Shown here: positions 23,657-36,342 of the stretch, piece by piece | How positions within the stretch are numbered: position 1 is the stretch's first letter | Layout: every line of letters starts with the position of its first letter | Origin: Triplophysa rosa | Taxonomy: Eukaryota > Chordata > Actinopteri > Cypriniformes > Nemacheilidae | Assembly (NCBI RefSeq): GCF_024868665.1 | Contig: NC_079907.1 | Span: 17,909,139-17,973,138, forward strand | Direction of reading: 5' to 3' | Length of the DNA stretch: 64,000 nt | The notes under the pieces: model-generated | What the model was told of the DNA's origin: nothing | What the model saw: only the letters and a program-made list of their open reading frames with translations | The model's database searches: none | Made by a program: the position numbers and the translations under genes

Positions 23657-23658
<2 letters not shown>
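23119..23658. other. Unassigned sequence
   Basis: No gene or element recognised. Confidence 0.4.
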
Positions 23659-23730
<72 letters not shown>

Positions 23731-23742
23731 AGAGAGAGATAA
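23659..23742. repeat. (GA)n microsatellite
   Basis: A long uninterrupted GA tract that degenerates at its 3' end. It produces an RE-repeat ORF on the plus strand and an LS-repeat ORF on the minus strand, neither real. Confidence 0.95.
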
Positions 23743-24935
23743 CCAAGCTGTAGACAGAAAAAGAAAGGGAGAGACAGGAATGATAGGAAACGAAGAGAGT
23801 AACAGAGGAAGAGAGAAAATAACTTTCTATAAAAGTGGGAGGCTGAGAGGAGCTGCAAAACAGGACACGGTGCTGTTATGTTCTATTAAAGCTAAAGTGG
23901 TAAAACAGACTACTAAAGGGATGTTATTGAAAGAGACAGAAAAAGAAAACAAACTGGAAGTAGTTTTTTCCTGAAAATGCTGCACAACAGCTGTGGAATA
24001 AATAGAAATAAATTAGTGCACATCGATGTCTTAAAAAGATATTCTGGCAAAGAAAGGCAACTTTTCAGGCATAAGTGCAAATGTGGGTGCACAGTTTTAG
24101 CATGTTAGTAAATGAAGTGTTCCTGCATGCTTAAATAATTATCGACTGAAGTCAAGCAGGTGATGTTGATTTTAAATGCTCCTCAAGGACAGCACTCAGA
24201 ACACATACAGTACAACCGTGGAAAACAAATAAGAGACCATTTCTAAATTATTTTTAGTTTTTCTGAATTTACTATTTAGAGATATATGTTCAGGTAAAAT
24301 CATCATTTTTATTTAATTCTGTGAACTACTAACAATATTTCTCCCAAATAAAAATATTGTTTCTATTTGCATGTATTTGTAGAAAATAGAAGAAAACAGG
24401 AGAAACAGGTCAATTTAATTATTGTATATATTCAACAACAAAATTAGACTTCAAAACGTTTCTGGGTGATTATTTACAATATGACTGCCATGGGGACAGT
24501 CCAGTTTTTTATAACATTACTTACAACAGTTTCTCTTAATCTTAGGTAGTCTATAACATCAGCCTGAAAATTATCAATGTCTGAGAGCACAGTTAAACCT
24601 CAATTTAATACATTTCTGTCAAACCCATGTTATAACTCTTCACTCAAACTTCTGGCTCTCAATATGTGCCAGTCTGTAAGAATGAGCTTCTGATCTAAAG
24701 TCAATAATCAAGTATTCTGTTTCAGATACATTCAGCTGCAAATTGACATCATCACAATATTAATAACATCAAAATCAATAACTGTGCAGGCAAGTTTTAT
24801 TTTTCCCAGGAGAATCACAATGACTGTATCATCTGCAATCTTCGTTTGCTTATGTGCTTATTTATAAACTTTAGACAATAATTCCATTTTCCAGTTCTTC
24901 TGCAGTAATAAGAAATGTTAATGCAACCCTACAAC
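23743..24935. other. Non-coding DNA with a possible Tc1/mariner end
   Basis: TACAGTACAACCGTGGAAAA (24208 onward) resembles the terminus of fish Tc1/mariner elements, but no partner end is found. The rest is AT-rich with nothing recognised. Confidence 0.3.
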
Positions 24936-27277
24936 TGTAACGGTCCTGTCTGCCCCCTTGTGTTCCCCTGCCAGCTTTCCCCGTGTTTTCACCCCATGGA
25001 CTCATATTCACCGAACCTTTAGCAGTCACGGACTACACTCCCCATAATCCTTTGCACCAGTTCGTCACCATCTTTGATTACACCCGCACCTGAGACTCAT
25101 GATTGCACCCACACCTGATCTTCATTCCCTGGACTCTTCATATTCCTTGTGATTTGTTCTGTTCAGTGTCAGGTAGTTGTACTCTGTTCATTCTAGCGCA
25201 GAATACTTTGTATTCCGTGGATGTTACCTTTTGTCTCTTGGATCATTTACCCGTGGATGTTACCTGTTGGTTTTTCTGGATTTACTCACCTGTTTTCTCT
25301 TCACCTATTCCCTGCAATAAACTATCACCAGTCCCCTTCAGTTCCCGGTGTGGCATCTTCCTTCTGTCTGCTTATGTGAAAGTGTTACAGAAGTCCTGAC
25401 CTATAATCACGATCTCAACACCACCAGAACTGGTCTATATTTTCTCTTCAGAGGCCAGCCTTTTGGACATGAAACAGGATGGCCGGCCTCTGGAGAGTTA
25501 CGCGGAGGAGTTCGTCGGTTTGTCCTATTGGGTGAGTTGGAGCGATCCCTTTCTGACTGGTCTGGATGATGATCTGCTCGCCCTTATCATGCTCCCCGAC
25601 GCGGAGGAGTTTCCGCTGGAGGACTTCATTAATTGAGTCCTCCAAGCGATGGGCTCTGAATTCTGCATCGGGGGCACTGATGAGGACTTGAGCGATGGTC
25701 ATCCAGAAAAAGCCGATCGGCTCCGGCTCACCCCATATCCGCTCCGCACTCCTCCACAAAGCCTCGCTGCCGTGGGAAACGGCGTGGACGCCGTAGCATG
25801 TCCTCAAAGGGCCTCGAGCCGGTCCCGTCTGGCCTTCTGGAGGTCTTCGAGCCGGTCCCATCTGGTCTTCCTGAATCCCCCAAGCCGGTCCCATCCAGCT
25901 TCCCGGAGTTCTCCGAGCTACCAGTGCCTGCTTCAGAAGTGAATCCAGAGATCACCGCTGTGATCCTCATCTCCGTGGCTGTGGCGTGCGCCTGGGCGGT
26001 ACGTAAGACTGAGAAGCTTCTCCCATAGCTCAGCGCCATAGCCGCTTCCCCAGTGTTCCCCGAGCCGGTTCCGTCCGGCTTTCCAGAGTTCTGTGTGCTT
26101 CCCAGAGCCCTCGCCAGAGGCATCCCCTGACCCCTCCTCAGGACCCTCCAGCTCAATCCTGGCTGATTTGCCTGAGGTCACCGCTGTGGCCACCTTGGCA
26201 GTGGCGGTGGCATGCGTCTGGGCGGTATGGACGACCGGGGGGCCTCCCCTGGAATTTTTTGGGGGGTGCAGTACCGGTCTGCAGTGGATGTCCCGGTACT
26301 TCCGCCCCAGGCCACCAAACCGGGGAAGCACAAGCCTGCTGCTATTGCCGTGGTGACGTTAGGCTGCGTCCTTGCCACGACATCCATCAGCCCCTGCTTC
26401 CCCGGCAACACGGCCACGGCATCCATCAGCCCCTGCTTCCCCAGCAACACCGCCTAGGCAGCCATCAACCCCTGTTCCTCATCTCCCGATTCCAACGTCA
26501 CGGCCAAGATGCCGTTCTCTGGTCCTCACCTCCCAGCTCAGCTGACTGTCTGGCTCCCGGTACGGCCCGCACCTCCGCGGCCACCCGAACAGCCCGCACC
26601 TCGCACCTCCCGAGCTGCCGGCACCTCCATGAACCCCGGTGCCGGCATCCTGGAGGCTCCCCCTGGGTGCCGGCATCCTGGAGGCTCCCCCTGGATGCCC
26701 ACCCCCCCTCCCCGGTTGTTGTTCGTAGGTGCAAGGATGCGCCTTCCGGGAGGGGGAGTGCTGTAACCCAGTCTGCCCCCTTGTGTTCCCCTGCCAGCTT
26801 TCCCTGTGTTTTCACCACATGGACTCATATTCACCGAACCTTTAACAGTCACGGACTACACTCCCCATAATCCTTTGCACCAGTTAGTCACCATCTTTGA
26901 TTACACCCGCACCTGAGACTCATGATTGCACCCACACCTGATTTTCATTCCCTGGACTCTTTATATATTCCTTGTGATTTGTTCTGTTCAGTGTCAGGTC
27001 TAGTTGTACTATGTTTGTTCTAGCTCAGACTACTTTGTATTCTGTGGATGTTACCTTTTGTCTCTTGGATCATTAACCTGTGGATGTTACCTGTTGACTC
27101 TTGGATCATTTACCCGTGGATGTTACCTGTTGTTTTTGGATTTACTTACCCGTGGATGTTACCTGTTGTTTTTCTGGATTTACTCACCTGTCTTCTGTTC
27201 ACCTATTCCCTGCAATAAACTATCACCAGTTCCCTGTGTGGCATTGTCCTTCCGTCTGCTTATGTGAAAGTGTTACA
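24936..27277 (+). mobile_element. Complete non-autonomous LTR retrotransposon with gag-like remains
   Basis: 5' LTR 24936-25389 and 3' LTR 26762-27277 both run TGTAAC...GTTACA, and the element is flanked by perfect 5-bp repeats ACAAC (24931-24935, 27278-27282). The purine run GGGAGGGGGAGTGC immediately before the 3' LTR is the polypurine tract. The interior is only 1.4 kb and has no protease, RT or integrase. The LTRs are very similar apart from extra copies of a GGATGTTACCTGTT-containing unit in the 3' LTR, so insertion is recent. It must borrow enzymes from a relative. Confidence 0.88.
25469..26356 (+). pseudogene. Degenerate gag-like reading frame
   Basis: From ATG 25469 the frame encodes a gag-like start (RPLESYAEEFVGLSYWVSW, then LTGLDDDLLALIMLPDAEE) typical of fish gag-derived retroelement proteins. 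A stop at 25634-25636 interrupts it. The same frame continues open to 25942 and again at 26093-26356 with proline/serine-rich sequence (EASPDPSSGPSS). No zinc knuckle is seen. A further short tandem duplication (GGTGCCGGCATCCTGGAGG unit) lies near 26640-26700. Confidence 0.65.
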
Positions 27278-27282
27278 ACAAC

Positions 27283-30200
27283 AGAAATATTAGCGATAAT
27301 ATAAAAATTAGGTATTAAACAGGCTATTCAGCAACACCAACCAATGTAATAACATTCTGTATCAATATAGAATTTAATATGCAGTTGCCAATTTGTGTAT
27401 TCTGGCTTTGCAACATGCTCATCCAGTCAAAGCTCAGAATATAAAACTGTTTCCAGACACTGAATTTATATTGAAATGCATCATCTCCATCTGCCTGTGT
27501 ATGAATGCTCCCTTGTGATTAATAGATGAGCGCTGACCTCCTTCCAACTAGAATAGCCAGACTTTGTATTCAGTGAATTCAGCCAGAGGTGGCAGTAGGT
27601 TTGTGTGGTGCTAAGTGAAAACTGCTATCGTGCCTCGCCAGTTTGTGTCTGAAGCACCAGTTGGGTGAACTGCAAGTCACTTGAGCAATATTTTAAAGCT
27701 GTTGAGACTCTGCTGCAAAACTAGGAGAGCCATTCAAGAGCCAAGAGCGAGAGAGAGAGATGTGGAAGAGATGGGGTGGGGAGTAACGAATAATAAGCAA
27801 GCGTAACGTGAGTGCAGCACACAATCTTACAAACCACCTGCCAAAAGACAACCCCAGAAGCATCACAACATTTGAAATATAAAAGGCAGACATTCAGACA
27901 TTAAGTCTTTCTGCAAAGACATGCCCTAAATATTAAATACAGATTTATGAGCCAAACAGTTGTGAAAACAGCAAAAATCCTATTGCTCTACCTCGTTCAG
28001 TATGAATCATAACTAGCTGTACACCAACAGATAGATCAATATGAATAATTTAAGTGTAATAGCATAATAATAATAACCATGTTTTATGCTTTTTTGAATG
28101 AGTAGTATTAACGGTTTGAACAAGGTGAGACACCCACATTGATCCACAGAGAGACAAGAAATTTGAACATCCTGAAGGCAGATCACATTTAAAATGAAAT
28201 CATGTATTCTGAATGGATCCACAGCTAATGTGCCCCTGGATGTGATTTAGCCAGTTCGTATTAGTGACCATGTAACTGATTCATTAAAGCATATCTAAGA
28301 TATGTGCAATTCATTACTCTTCCCTTAATCCAGTGAAATCCTATTTAGCCCTGCATTGTCTCCGACAGTAATGAATATGATGCTACCAGCAACAGCGTAG
28401 TGATTTAACTTTGCATTATTTTGAGAAAAGCTCTAGCATCACTTGTTTTCAGATGCCCCCGATATTTCGATATTTTCGATATTTTTATAAGTGCGACTTA
28501 AGCACCCTAAAGTGTCCAAATGCTTTTTGGGGCCAGATATTAAAAAATTAAGCAATGTAAAACAACATAGTAAAACAATACATTTGCTTTTTAGCATCTT
28601 AGGCTTTTGTTCCCAGTTTATCCTAGTAATTGGCACAGAGTTACATGAATTAACCTGAGCAACAGAGGTAAGGCTTGAGTGCGTCTATGCAAATGAACAG
28701 GTGCTGTTTAACACACACGCTCACAATGTCCCTTATGGTTACAAGTCCAAGACAGCAGAGAAAAGCTTTATGAGATGCAAATGCATGTGGGCGTAAGCTG
28801 CGACCTTTGGTCTGAGAAATTGTGTGTTTGAGCATGTCAATGTGTAATTGAAGCCGTGATTTGTTTGTTTGTACATGCTTTTGCGTGTATGGAGTGTGGG
28901 AAGAGAAATAAAATATATGTGCAAGTATGAGGGGCTTGTGTGCTCTGTGTTCACACATCAATAATGATTTATATACTCTGAGGGTACATCAGTCCCCCCT
29001 ACATATCTGTTAATGATTATAAATGTGGTGCTTCATGATGTATTAATAACTGAGCCTGCAGCTGTTAAGCTGCAGGACGGATGTCCGCAATACCTCCCTT
29101 TGCTGCAAAAGTCATTAAACTCGTATCTCTATTTCCCTTTCATTAGCCCCACAACTTTTTCTCCTATTCCCCTCTCCTGGACCGCTTGGCTTCTATATTT
29201 TGATTAATGTGCCTTATGACACAAGAAGAAGAAGCACACCTGCCTGCAACCAAACAAACAGGTGCACGAGGCATGTTTATTTATTGATCAATGTACATTA
29301 CACAAACAAACACAAACTGTGCTCATGGCATGGCATACTAGATTAATAGAATTATAGTATGTGTGTAGAATTATAGTAGCAAATAAAAAATGTGACTTTA
29401 AAGTTAGCATGAAACCGAAATTGTGAATTTTCTTGTATATCTGAATGTAACGGCTTCTAAAATTATACAAATTTTATTAATTTGGGATTTGATTGGATTG
29501 TTGGATGCCTGGTCATTGGACAGTAAATAAAGTCCCGCCTCATGCTGAAACATGTCATGCCGAGGAGAGATGTCGTTTGGATGGGGAGGGGAATTTTCTG
29601 ATTTTGATTAAAGATTATGGGCACGTGAATAAAAAATAATGATGGATAAGTAATTTTTAATAAACACACCAATATCCATTTAATGAAATTATTTATTAAC
29701 ATATTATTATTTGTTAAATTATTATTTTAACATAAATAATTTGTGACATTCACATATTTTTCCTATTATTTACTTACAAAATCTGGTGTATTGAATGTCC
29801 CGGAATGTAAACAAATCTGGGCCAGGTTTTGGTTTTGTTCATTGACTTGATTCATTGATAAGGAATGATAAGACTTTTTATAGCCAAATGAAGTTAGGGG
29901 CTTGAAAAGGAGTGGTTCAAAAGTGAGAAGGATTTGTGAAATCACTTTTCTGTGACAGAGCAAGATACTACATATTGAAAAAAATTGTGAAGACAAGCTT
30001 TTTTTTGTTGGAATAATGCACATTGGATAAATAATGCATAATTAGAAAAAGACGATGTAATGCAAATAAATGCTGTGGGGTGAATTTTGAGATTGTCAAA
30101 AGAATTGTAAATGTTAAATGTATATTAAATGGACTGTACCATGAAAATGTTTATTCAGAAAAAATATCCAGACTTTGAAGTATAAGTTTGAAGAACAGTA

Positions 30201-30527
30201 CTACGCAGAGTAGATCTGATTTAACTTTCACAATGCAGTGTATAATTTTAAATTTTTATCTAAAAAGTGAATGTGAAGCACAGACTAATTGTCTACTTGC
30301 AGAAATGATTAGGCAATCATAAGCAAAGTCATATACATTCAAAAGTTTTAAAGGTGCAATAGCAAAAACAATAATAAAAGAGTCCGAAAATAGTCAAACA
30401 AAGTTGAAGGAAATTACACTCTAACATTACTTAAAAGTGACTCTAAAGATAAGAACAAAGCTTTCGAAGAAATTGTAATTATCATGACAAATGGGTCTCT
30501 AGCCCCTAAATGTCATATAAGCCTTAC
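27283..30527. other. AT-rich non-coding DNA downstream of the last visible Rab exon
   Basis: No gene or element recognised. If the Rab gene continues to the left of 30528, this is intron. I searched the minus strand for the next Rab exon (expected to begin AWLTEI) and did not find it. Confidence 0.4.
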
Positions 30528-30580
30528 CTGTATGTTGTCGAAGGAAGATTTATTTGTCACGTCGTAGAGCAGCAAAAGAG
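30528..30580 (-). CDS. rab26: Rab GTPase exon ALLLLYDVTNKSSFDNIQ
   Basis: 53 nt, preceded by a consensus acceptor (CAG at 30581-30583 on the minus strand) and followed by the donor GTAAGG. Its first two bases complete the codon begun by the single G that ends exon 46835-46901, giving GCT (Ala). The peptide ALLLLYDVTNKSSFDNIQ is the strand beta4/alpha3 segment of Rab GTPases. DAHALLLLYDVTNK and DNIQ favour Rab26 over Rab37 as I recall the two. Rab26 is a membrane-bound GTPase of secretory and synaptic vesicles. No stop or frameshift is present. Confidence 0.88.
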
Positions 30581-30637
30581 CTGAGGACAAAAACGACAAG
30601 CCAATAATTACAAACATATAAGTATAATATGAGTAGA

Positions 30638-30863
30638 TATGAAGAGTTTGATTCCAAAATGAGATAACTCAGCTTTTTTTATTTCAAAAATCATGTTTTT
30701 ATTACGTTATCATGTTTTTATCGTGTTTTATTGTGTTAGTTTGAGCTGTATTTTTTGTTATTATGGCTTAAATCAAAACAAACCAACTGCAGTTTGACTG
30801 ATATTAATGGGAATGCACAATAAAAAAACGGAGTTATCTCATTTTGGAACCAAACTCTTCATA
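30638..30863. mobile_element. TATGAAGAG-type MITE
   Basis: Inverted ends TATGAAGAGTTTGATTCC and its complement GGAACCAAACTCTTCATA, continuing through AAAATGAGATAACTC on both sides (over 30 bp in all). It lies in the Rab intron close to an exon. Related copies are at 834-854 (one end) and 53484-53645. Confidence 0.75.
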
Positions 30864-33049
30864 TATAAGTAGACAAAAAAACAGTACAACTGCTCATAAC
30901 AAACGGCTCATGTTTCTAAATACTAAAATACACCCTGCAAAAAAGTTTATAAATGTTGTGCTTGCCTTTTTTTGCCACAGCCAATTTTAAGCAATCTAGC
31001 GTATAGCAGTTGTTTGGTGCTTTCATCGTGTGATGTATTTATGGATTCAATCCTTTATTTGGGGTTTGGAGGAGACAGGTCCGTAAAAGGCAAACATTAA
31101 AGGATAATTACCATCCCTGGTAAAAGGAGGCAGCGCACATAGAGGAACAAACAAAATCCGACTGTACGTTTTTTCACACAGACACCCACATACAAAGCCA
31201 AGCGGCCTGTTATTCCGCTAAGAATGGAGGAAGTTACGGTCTGAATGGAGATTGTCTTTATCAGCTCATAACAGCTGGAGACTTTGCGTGTAGATGTGCA
31301 AATACGTGTGTTAGACACTTTAATTAAATCTTTGTTTTCAGTGAGACAGTGGGGTTGCCGAAACTAAAACGCTGCATGCTAGTCTTTTAAACTGCGAGTT
31401 CTTCATGCTGTGTATCCGTACAGGACTTGAATGGCCGACATTTAACTGCCGCAAGAAATATAGGAAATGACAGCAGTGTGTCGGGTCAAAGGGTCCAATC
31501 ATAACAACCCATGAGTGTGTGCATGTGTGCTTGAACTGGATCAGACAGCGATTAAGCTGCTGAGACTGAAATAATTGACAGGTTGTTCCCGAGCATATTA
31601 AAAGGTAGGTGCTCTCTATTTACTGTGTGAACAAATAAATCTGAGACTTATTTCAATAAACCAAAAACAATACATGATGTTACCTTGGAAAATTTTACAG
31701 CTGCTTGTAGGTGTTAAAATTTGTTTATTTGAGAGATTGTGAAGGTGACAGATTATATGGTGTGTAGAGATTTCTGTCACTTTATTTCTTAACTCACTTT
31801 TTATTAAACAGTGAGGCAACAACAGGAGATTTTGCAGCAGTGGGGTTGACTGAAAGGGTTTCAGTTTATACAGTACATTGTAATTGCGTAATGATGATTA
31901 TTCTTGGCATTCATTGGTATGCACAAAGAGGTTTTGAATGTTAATGTGAAATTCTGTTTATTGCTTTAATAATCTGATGCATATCTGAGTGAAATAGTCT
32001 ATTCAATGCAAAAAAATGCAGAATTTATACATTGGTAGTTTATTTTATTCATATTTGGATTGTGAAAAAGTAAGCATTATATACCAGAGAGAAGAGAGAG
32101 AGGTTGAAATGCAAAACAAATAAACCAGGAAAGTTATTTCAAGGTTTTAGAAAGTTTTTGCAGTTTGATTATGAAAAGGTTCACAATCCTTTTTTTCTCT
32201 GTGGAATGTTTCACACTGATTAATTCTTACAATGAACTACCAATGAGAGAACAGACCATTTGATGATAAACTGTTATTTCCTACAGACTTTGCACGCAGG
32301 GTGTCACTTCTTAGCTGGTAGGATATGTTTTTTATCACATTTGTGGATGTTGCTTGAAACGTATAGCCCGAAGCATTGTCCCTTTTGGTTGTCAATGTTT
32401 GATGTAGTATTCGGATAATTTCACTAACGTCATTGACCACAACCAAGGTCCATCTTGAGTGAAAAATGTCCTTGTTCCCTATGGATGCTACATGAGACAG
32501 ATGTAACTGAGCTGGCGGAGACAAAACGCGGAGGAGATCATGCCTCAAGTCAGTTTTTGTTTCATGTCGTATCGATTTATTGATGAATTTCCTAAAGCTT
32601 GTAAACAGGGTCACAAGGAAAAGCTGTAAATTTAATTTCTAAAGCCATACCTTTGAATGGCAACCTGTTACATATCAACAATGTACAGTGTTCTCACAGG
32701 CTTTTGTGGCGCTGGATGATGTCATGTGCTAATTAACATATTTGTGACATCATCACATCGTATGTGTTTAAACTAACGTTGCTACTTTAGACCTGTTTCG
32801 CTTCTACTTTGAACTGCGACATACTGTATTTTACCACAGCTGAATGCCCAATAAAGCTGTTCTCATTTTGGCAAGCATCTCACAAGGGTCTGTGTGGAGC
32901 CCCACCCAAGAGAATCTTCAGTCTTTGTCGATAATGGCAGTGGCGCATCTTGTTAATATATATCATATTTGATGCATTAATAGGACGTTAACTTTCACTT
33001 TGTTTGTGCCTATGTGTGTGACACTGTACTGCAGTATGAGGAGACGAGG
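30864..33049. other. Unassigned sequence
   Basis: No gene is seen. The region is Rab intron if the gene assignment is right. Several short ORFs have no motif. Confidence 0.4.
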
Positions 33050-33359
33050 GTCTTGACCAGTGTTGGGCAGTAACCTGTACTGTACTGTAGTTTGATTACT
33101 TTTTTCGTAACGGAGTAATTTAACACGTTATAATTCCTAAAATAGTAATTAGATTATAGTTCCAAGCCCAGGTAATTATACATTACAGCTGCGTTACATC
33201 GTTGCCGTTGTATCGTTTTATCATTTAAATTGTAAAAAGCGAAATAGCTTTTTCAAAGTCTGGATGCCTGCCTGTCGCCCCGCGACATCATCAAACTGAA
33301 ACGCGCCTGCACTGAAAAAAAACTACCAAAGCCACTCCATGGAAAGCCTGCCACCTTAA

Positions 33360-34644
33360 AGCGGCAACAAGTAAATTTTTGACCTTAAAATAATGTTAAA
33401 ATTATTTTAGTGGTAGGACAACTTTTAACTGGACGAATTTTACTGCCATTACTACCTAAACAGCCTCATATTGGCTGAAATTGCACTTGTAACTTTGGTG
33501 TTCTGGTCGGTACAAGCCCTGCCTATCCCCTGCTATACAGCATACGTCACGTTTTAGTCGTAGCCTGGGAGAAGTTAGCCAACAGCAGAGCTAACAGTAA
33601 GACGAAACGAACCAAAACATCACCATGGCAGAGCCAGCCAAAAAACCAAAGAGGGTTTTGTCGAAGGAAGCAAATGAAGCAAAGAAAAGTAAGCGAGAGA
33701 GTGATCGGACACGAGGCCGGTCACGAATCAATATCGGACGGGCTTGCACTATGTGGCGCGAGCAGCAACAGGCAACGGGTTGCAAAACGGATGCAGACCT
33801 AGCTCCTGGATTTGTAAGTGTTATTTGTACATTTTTTGTTATTGTCCTGTACTTTTCAACGTATTTGTTATTAGTCTGTGTCATTGGCGCAACACCGGTT
33901 AGCACTTTATAAGTGTAAGGTAGCTGAGAGATAATATATGGTTGCCGGTGTCGATAGCTAACATGTTGTCATGTCTCGTCATGAATGTGTGTAGTGGTTG
34001 TAAATAAAGACTAAAAAACCACACTAAACGTGTTGTGGTAAAAAGTAGCAGATTATTTTGTTCAGACCAGTAAACCACGCAAATGTTGAACAGTTCAATC
34101 GATTGATTAGGCTAATGTTGTCGTTATATTATGTACATGCTATGCGCTGTTTTCATACAGAGTTGACTGTAGTTATAACATATATTACACAAAACACAAC
34201 GCCTGGTCGCGATTGTGTTTAGTGACTTCCGATATAATAACAAAAGAAAAGTACTATAGGTGGTCAATATTTCATTATATTATACAAATGACACCCTTTG
34301 CAAACAATGCTACATACGCAAGCTACATACACGAGAACTATGCAAGCAAAAACAACTAAGCTTACTTACCGTTCTTTGTTGACATTACAGTTTATAATTA
34401 TGGAGAAACGATACATAAATCTTTGAACTGATATACGAAGAACATATGGTAACACGGACTACTTTACCTGATCGATGGACATAGTTTGAACGACGTATCT
34501 GGGTCCGTCGGCTTAGTAAACAAACTGACGTGTATTGAGCTGCCAGCGGGAAATCTTTGCGACAGTTTTTACGACACTGCATACAGACACTTCTGCTAAA
34601 CAACCACGTGGGGCAACAGTAAGCAAAAGTTACTCATTGCCGCT
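33360..34644 (+). mobile_element. TTAA-class DNA transposon (Kolobok- or piggyBac-like)
   Basis: Inverted ends AGCGGCAACAAGTAA and TTACTCATTGCCGCT are each bordered by TTAA (33356-33359, 34645-34648), the target duplication of Kolobok and piggyBac elements. One exon-like ORF (33625-33813) is inside. It is 1,285 bp and has no transposase core, so non-autonomous. Confidence 0.7.
33625..33813 (+). CDS. Exon-like ORF in the TTAA-class element, function unknown
   Basis: Starts ATG in the context CACCATGG. 63 codons are strongly basic: KKPKRVLSKEANEAKKSKRE, then SRINIGRACTMWREQQQ and KTDADLAPGF. A consensus donor (TTT|GTAAGT) follows at 33814. The region around SRINIG..W resembles N-terminal parts of uncharacterised fish transposon proteins, which I recognise only by shape. 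It is probably the first exon of an element-encoded protein, with later exons missing. Confidence 0.45.
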
Positions 34645-34650
34645 TTAAGC
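34131..34650. repeat. Partial duplication of the TTAA-class element (copy 1)
   Basis: The right 520 bp of the TTAA element recur at 35412-35936 with few differences, in the same orientation, with the right terminus and TTAA kept in both. The two copies flank a gypsy fragment. Confidence 0.85.
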
Positions 34651-34885
34651 AAAGGTATACAATGTTATTTAATAACCAAAGATGAGTTATGAACATTGTG
34701 AAACATGGAAGAAGAACGTCTGGATAAAAATGAAGTGTGATATGTCACACTTCTATGCTTATTGCTTAGCCCTGGGTAAAAGCAGACCCCGGTTTGGAGT
34801 TGATTAATCCAGGGTGAAAGGAATAAGAATAAGAAATTTATCTTGCAATTTTACTCATCGTCATGCCATCCCAGATGTGTGGGGA

Positions 34886-35391
34886 ACCGGACCACTTTTT
34901 TTTTTTTTGTCCTCTCTCCCCTCTCTCGTCCCGGTCGCTCGGGATGCTCCCGGCTCCGTTCTCTCGCCTCGTCCGTGCATGCCCCGGTCACTGGGGCCCT
35001 CATGGGAGAAGGCCCCCCGGGGGGGAGTAAGCACAGGCTCGGTGCTGCCCCCCGGCCTGTGAGGGGTGATGGGGGTATGTAGCGAGGAAGGCGGGGCGAC
35101 AGCCGTGGGGCGAGTTAGGCGGGGCCGGCGGCGTAAGTGGCAACGAGTGTCAGCTGTGCGACCGCCGGTTCCCGCATGCCTCACGGGGGAGCTCGGGAGC
35201 ATAAGAGGACGAGCGACCGGACCATCGAGAGAGAGGACCCGGGCCCGGAAACTGTTAAGTTTGTTTATGTTTGTGTGGCCGGCAGTCGACCGTGAGGTGG
35301 CTGCCGGTCTTTTATTCTTGGATTATTGTTTGTTTATTTTGATTAAAGTTTGTTAAATGTTCGCCGGTTCCCGCCTCCTTCCTTCCCTACA
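34886..35391 (+). mobile_element. 3' end and LTR of a Gmr1-like gypsy element
   Basis: A GC-rich 3' region ends in the polypurine run GAGGGGTGATGGGGG (35061-35075), followed by an LTR TGTAGCGAGG...TCCCTACA (35078-35391, 314 bp). Its first ten bases equal those of the LTR at 10602-10958, so the two belong to the same group. The left limit is approximate. No coding part remains. Confidence 0.65.
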
Positions 35392-35411
35392 TTGAACTTT
35401 GTTACATATAT

Positions 35412-35936
35412 ATGTACATGCTATGCGCTGTTTTCATACCAAGTTGACTGTAGTTACAACATACAGTATATTACACAAAACACAACGCCTGGTCGCGATT
35501 GTGTTTAGTGACTTCCGATATAATAACAAAAGAAAAGTACTATAGGTGGTCAATATTTCATTATATTATACAAATGACACCCTTTGCAAACAATGCTACA
35601 TATGCGAGCTACATACACGAGAACTATGCAAGTAAAAACAACTAGGCTTACTTACCGTTATTTGTTGACATTACAGTTTATAATTATGGAGAAACGATAC
35701 ATAAATCTTTGTACTGATATACGAAGAACATATGGTAACACGGACTACTTTACCTGATCGGTGGACATAGTTTGAACGACGTATCTGGGTCCGTCGGCTT
35801 AGTAAACAAACTCACGTGTATTGAGCTGCCAGCGGGAAATCTTTGCAACAGTTTTTACGACACTGCATACAGACAATTCCGCTAAACAACCACGTGGGGC
35901 AACAGTAAGCAAAAGTTACTCGTTGCCGCTTTAAGC
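35412..35936. repeat. Partial duplication of the TTAA-class element (copy 2)
   Basis: Second copy of 34131-34650, ending at the same right terminus with TTAA at 35931-35934. Its left part is replaced by the gypsy fragment and unrelated sequence. Confidence 0.85.
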
Positions 35937-36208
35937 TAAAAACTTGTAACGGCCAATGCTATCGCCACGCGGAACGCAGGCAAGGAGGCTACACACCGGA
36001 TATGATTGGCTGAGGTGCCTCTCGTGATCGATGTTAGCCTTTATGCTCCAATTGTAAGTATTACAGACCCATACATCTCCCTATCACAAGACAATCTTTG
36101 GTACTACCAGCGAAAACAAACTCAGCATGGAGAGAGAAACATATGCGTTCTGTAGATGGAAATACAATCATTATTTTGAGTTTTCTTATCTTTTTATATT
36201 TCTGTCAA

Positions 36209-36342
36209 AGGCGAGAACAGTGTTGTGCATTGTCGGTCATGTGGAGGTAAGCAAAACCCTCTCTCCCGCGAAAAACAACCTGAAAGGGCAGTACAGCACA
36301 GTTAAACTTCTGGAGAACGTCAACGGGCACGGAGAGCAATGA
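36209..36342 (+). pseudogene. Possible BED-type zinc finger remnant of the hAT
   Basis: One frame reads ENSVVHCRSCGG (a C-x2-C pair after a hydrophobic strand), while the next frame continues AKNNLKGQYSTVKLLENVNG, like the second half of a BED finger. The two are out of frame with each other. The location just inside the hAT right arm fits. Weak evidence. Confidence 0.3.

Noticed and set aside
23534..23974. 146-codon ORF with RE repeats
   Set aside because: Driven by the (GA)n tract; no protein-like sequence outside it.
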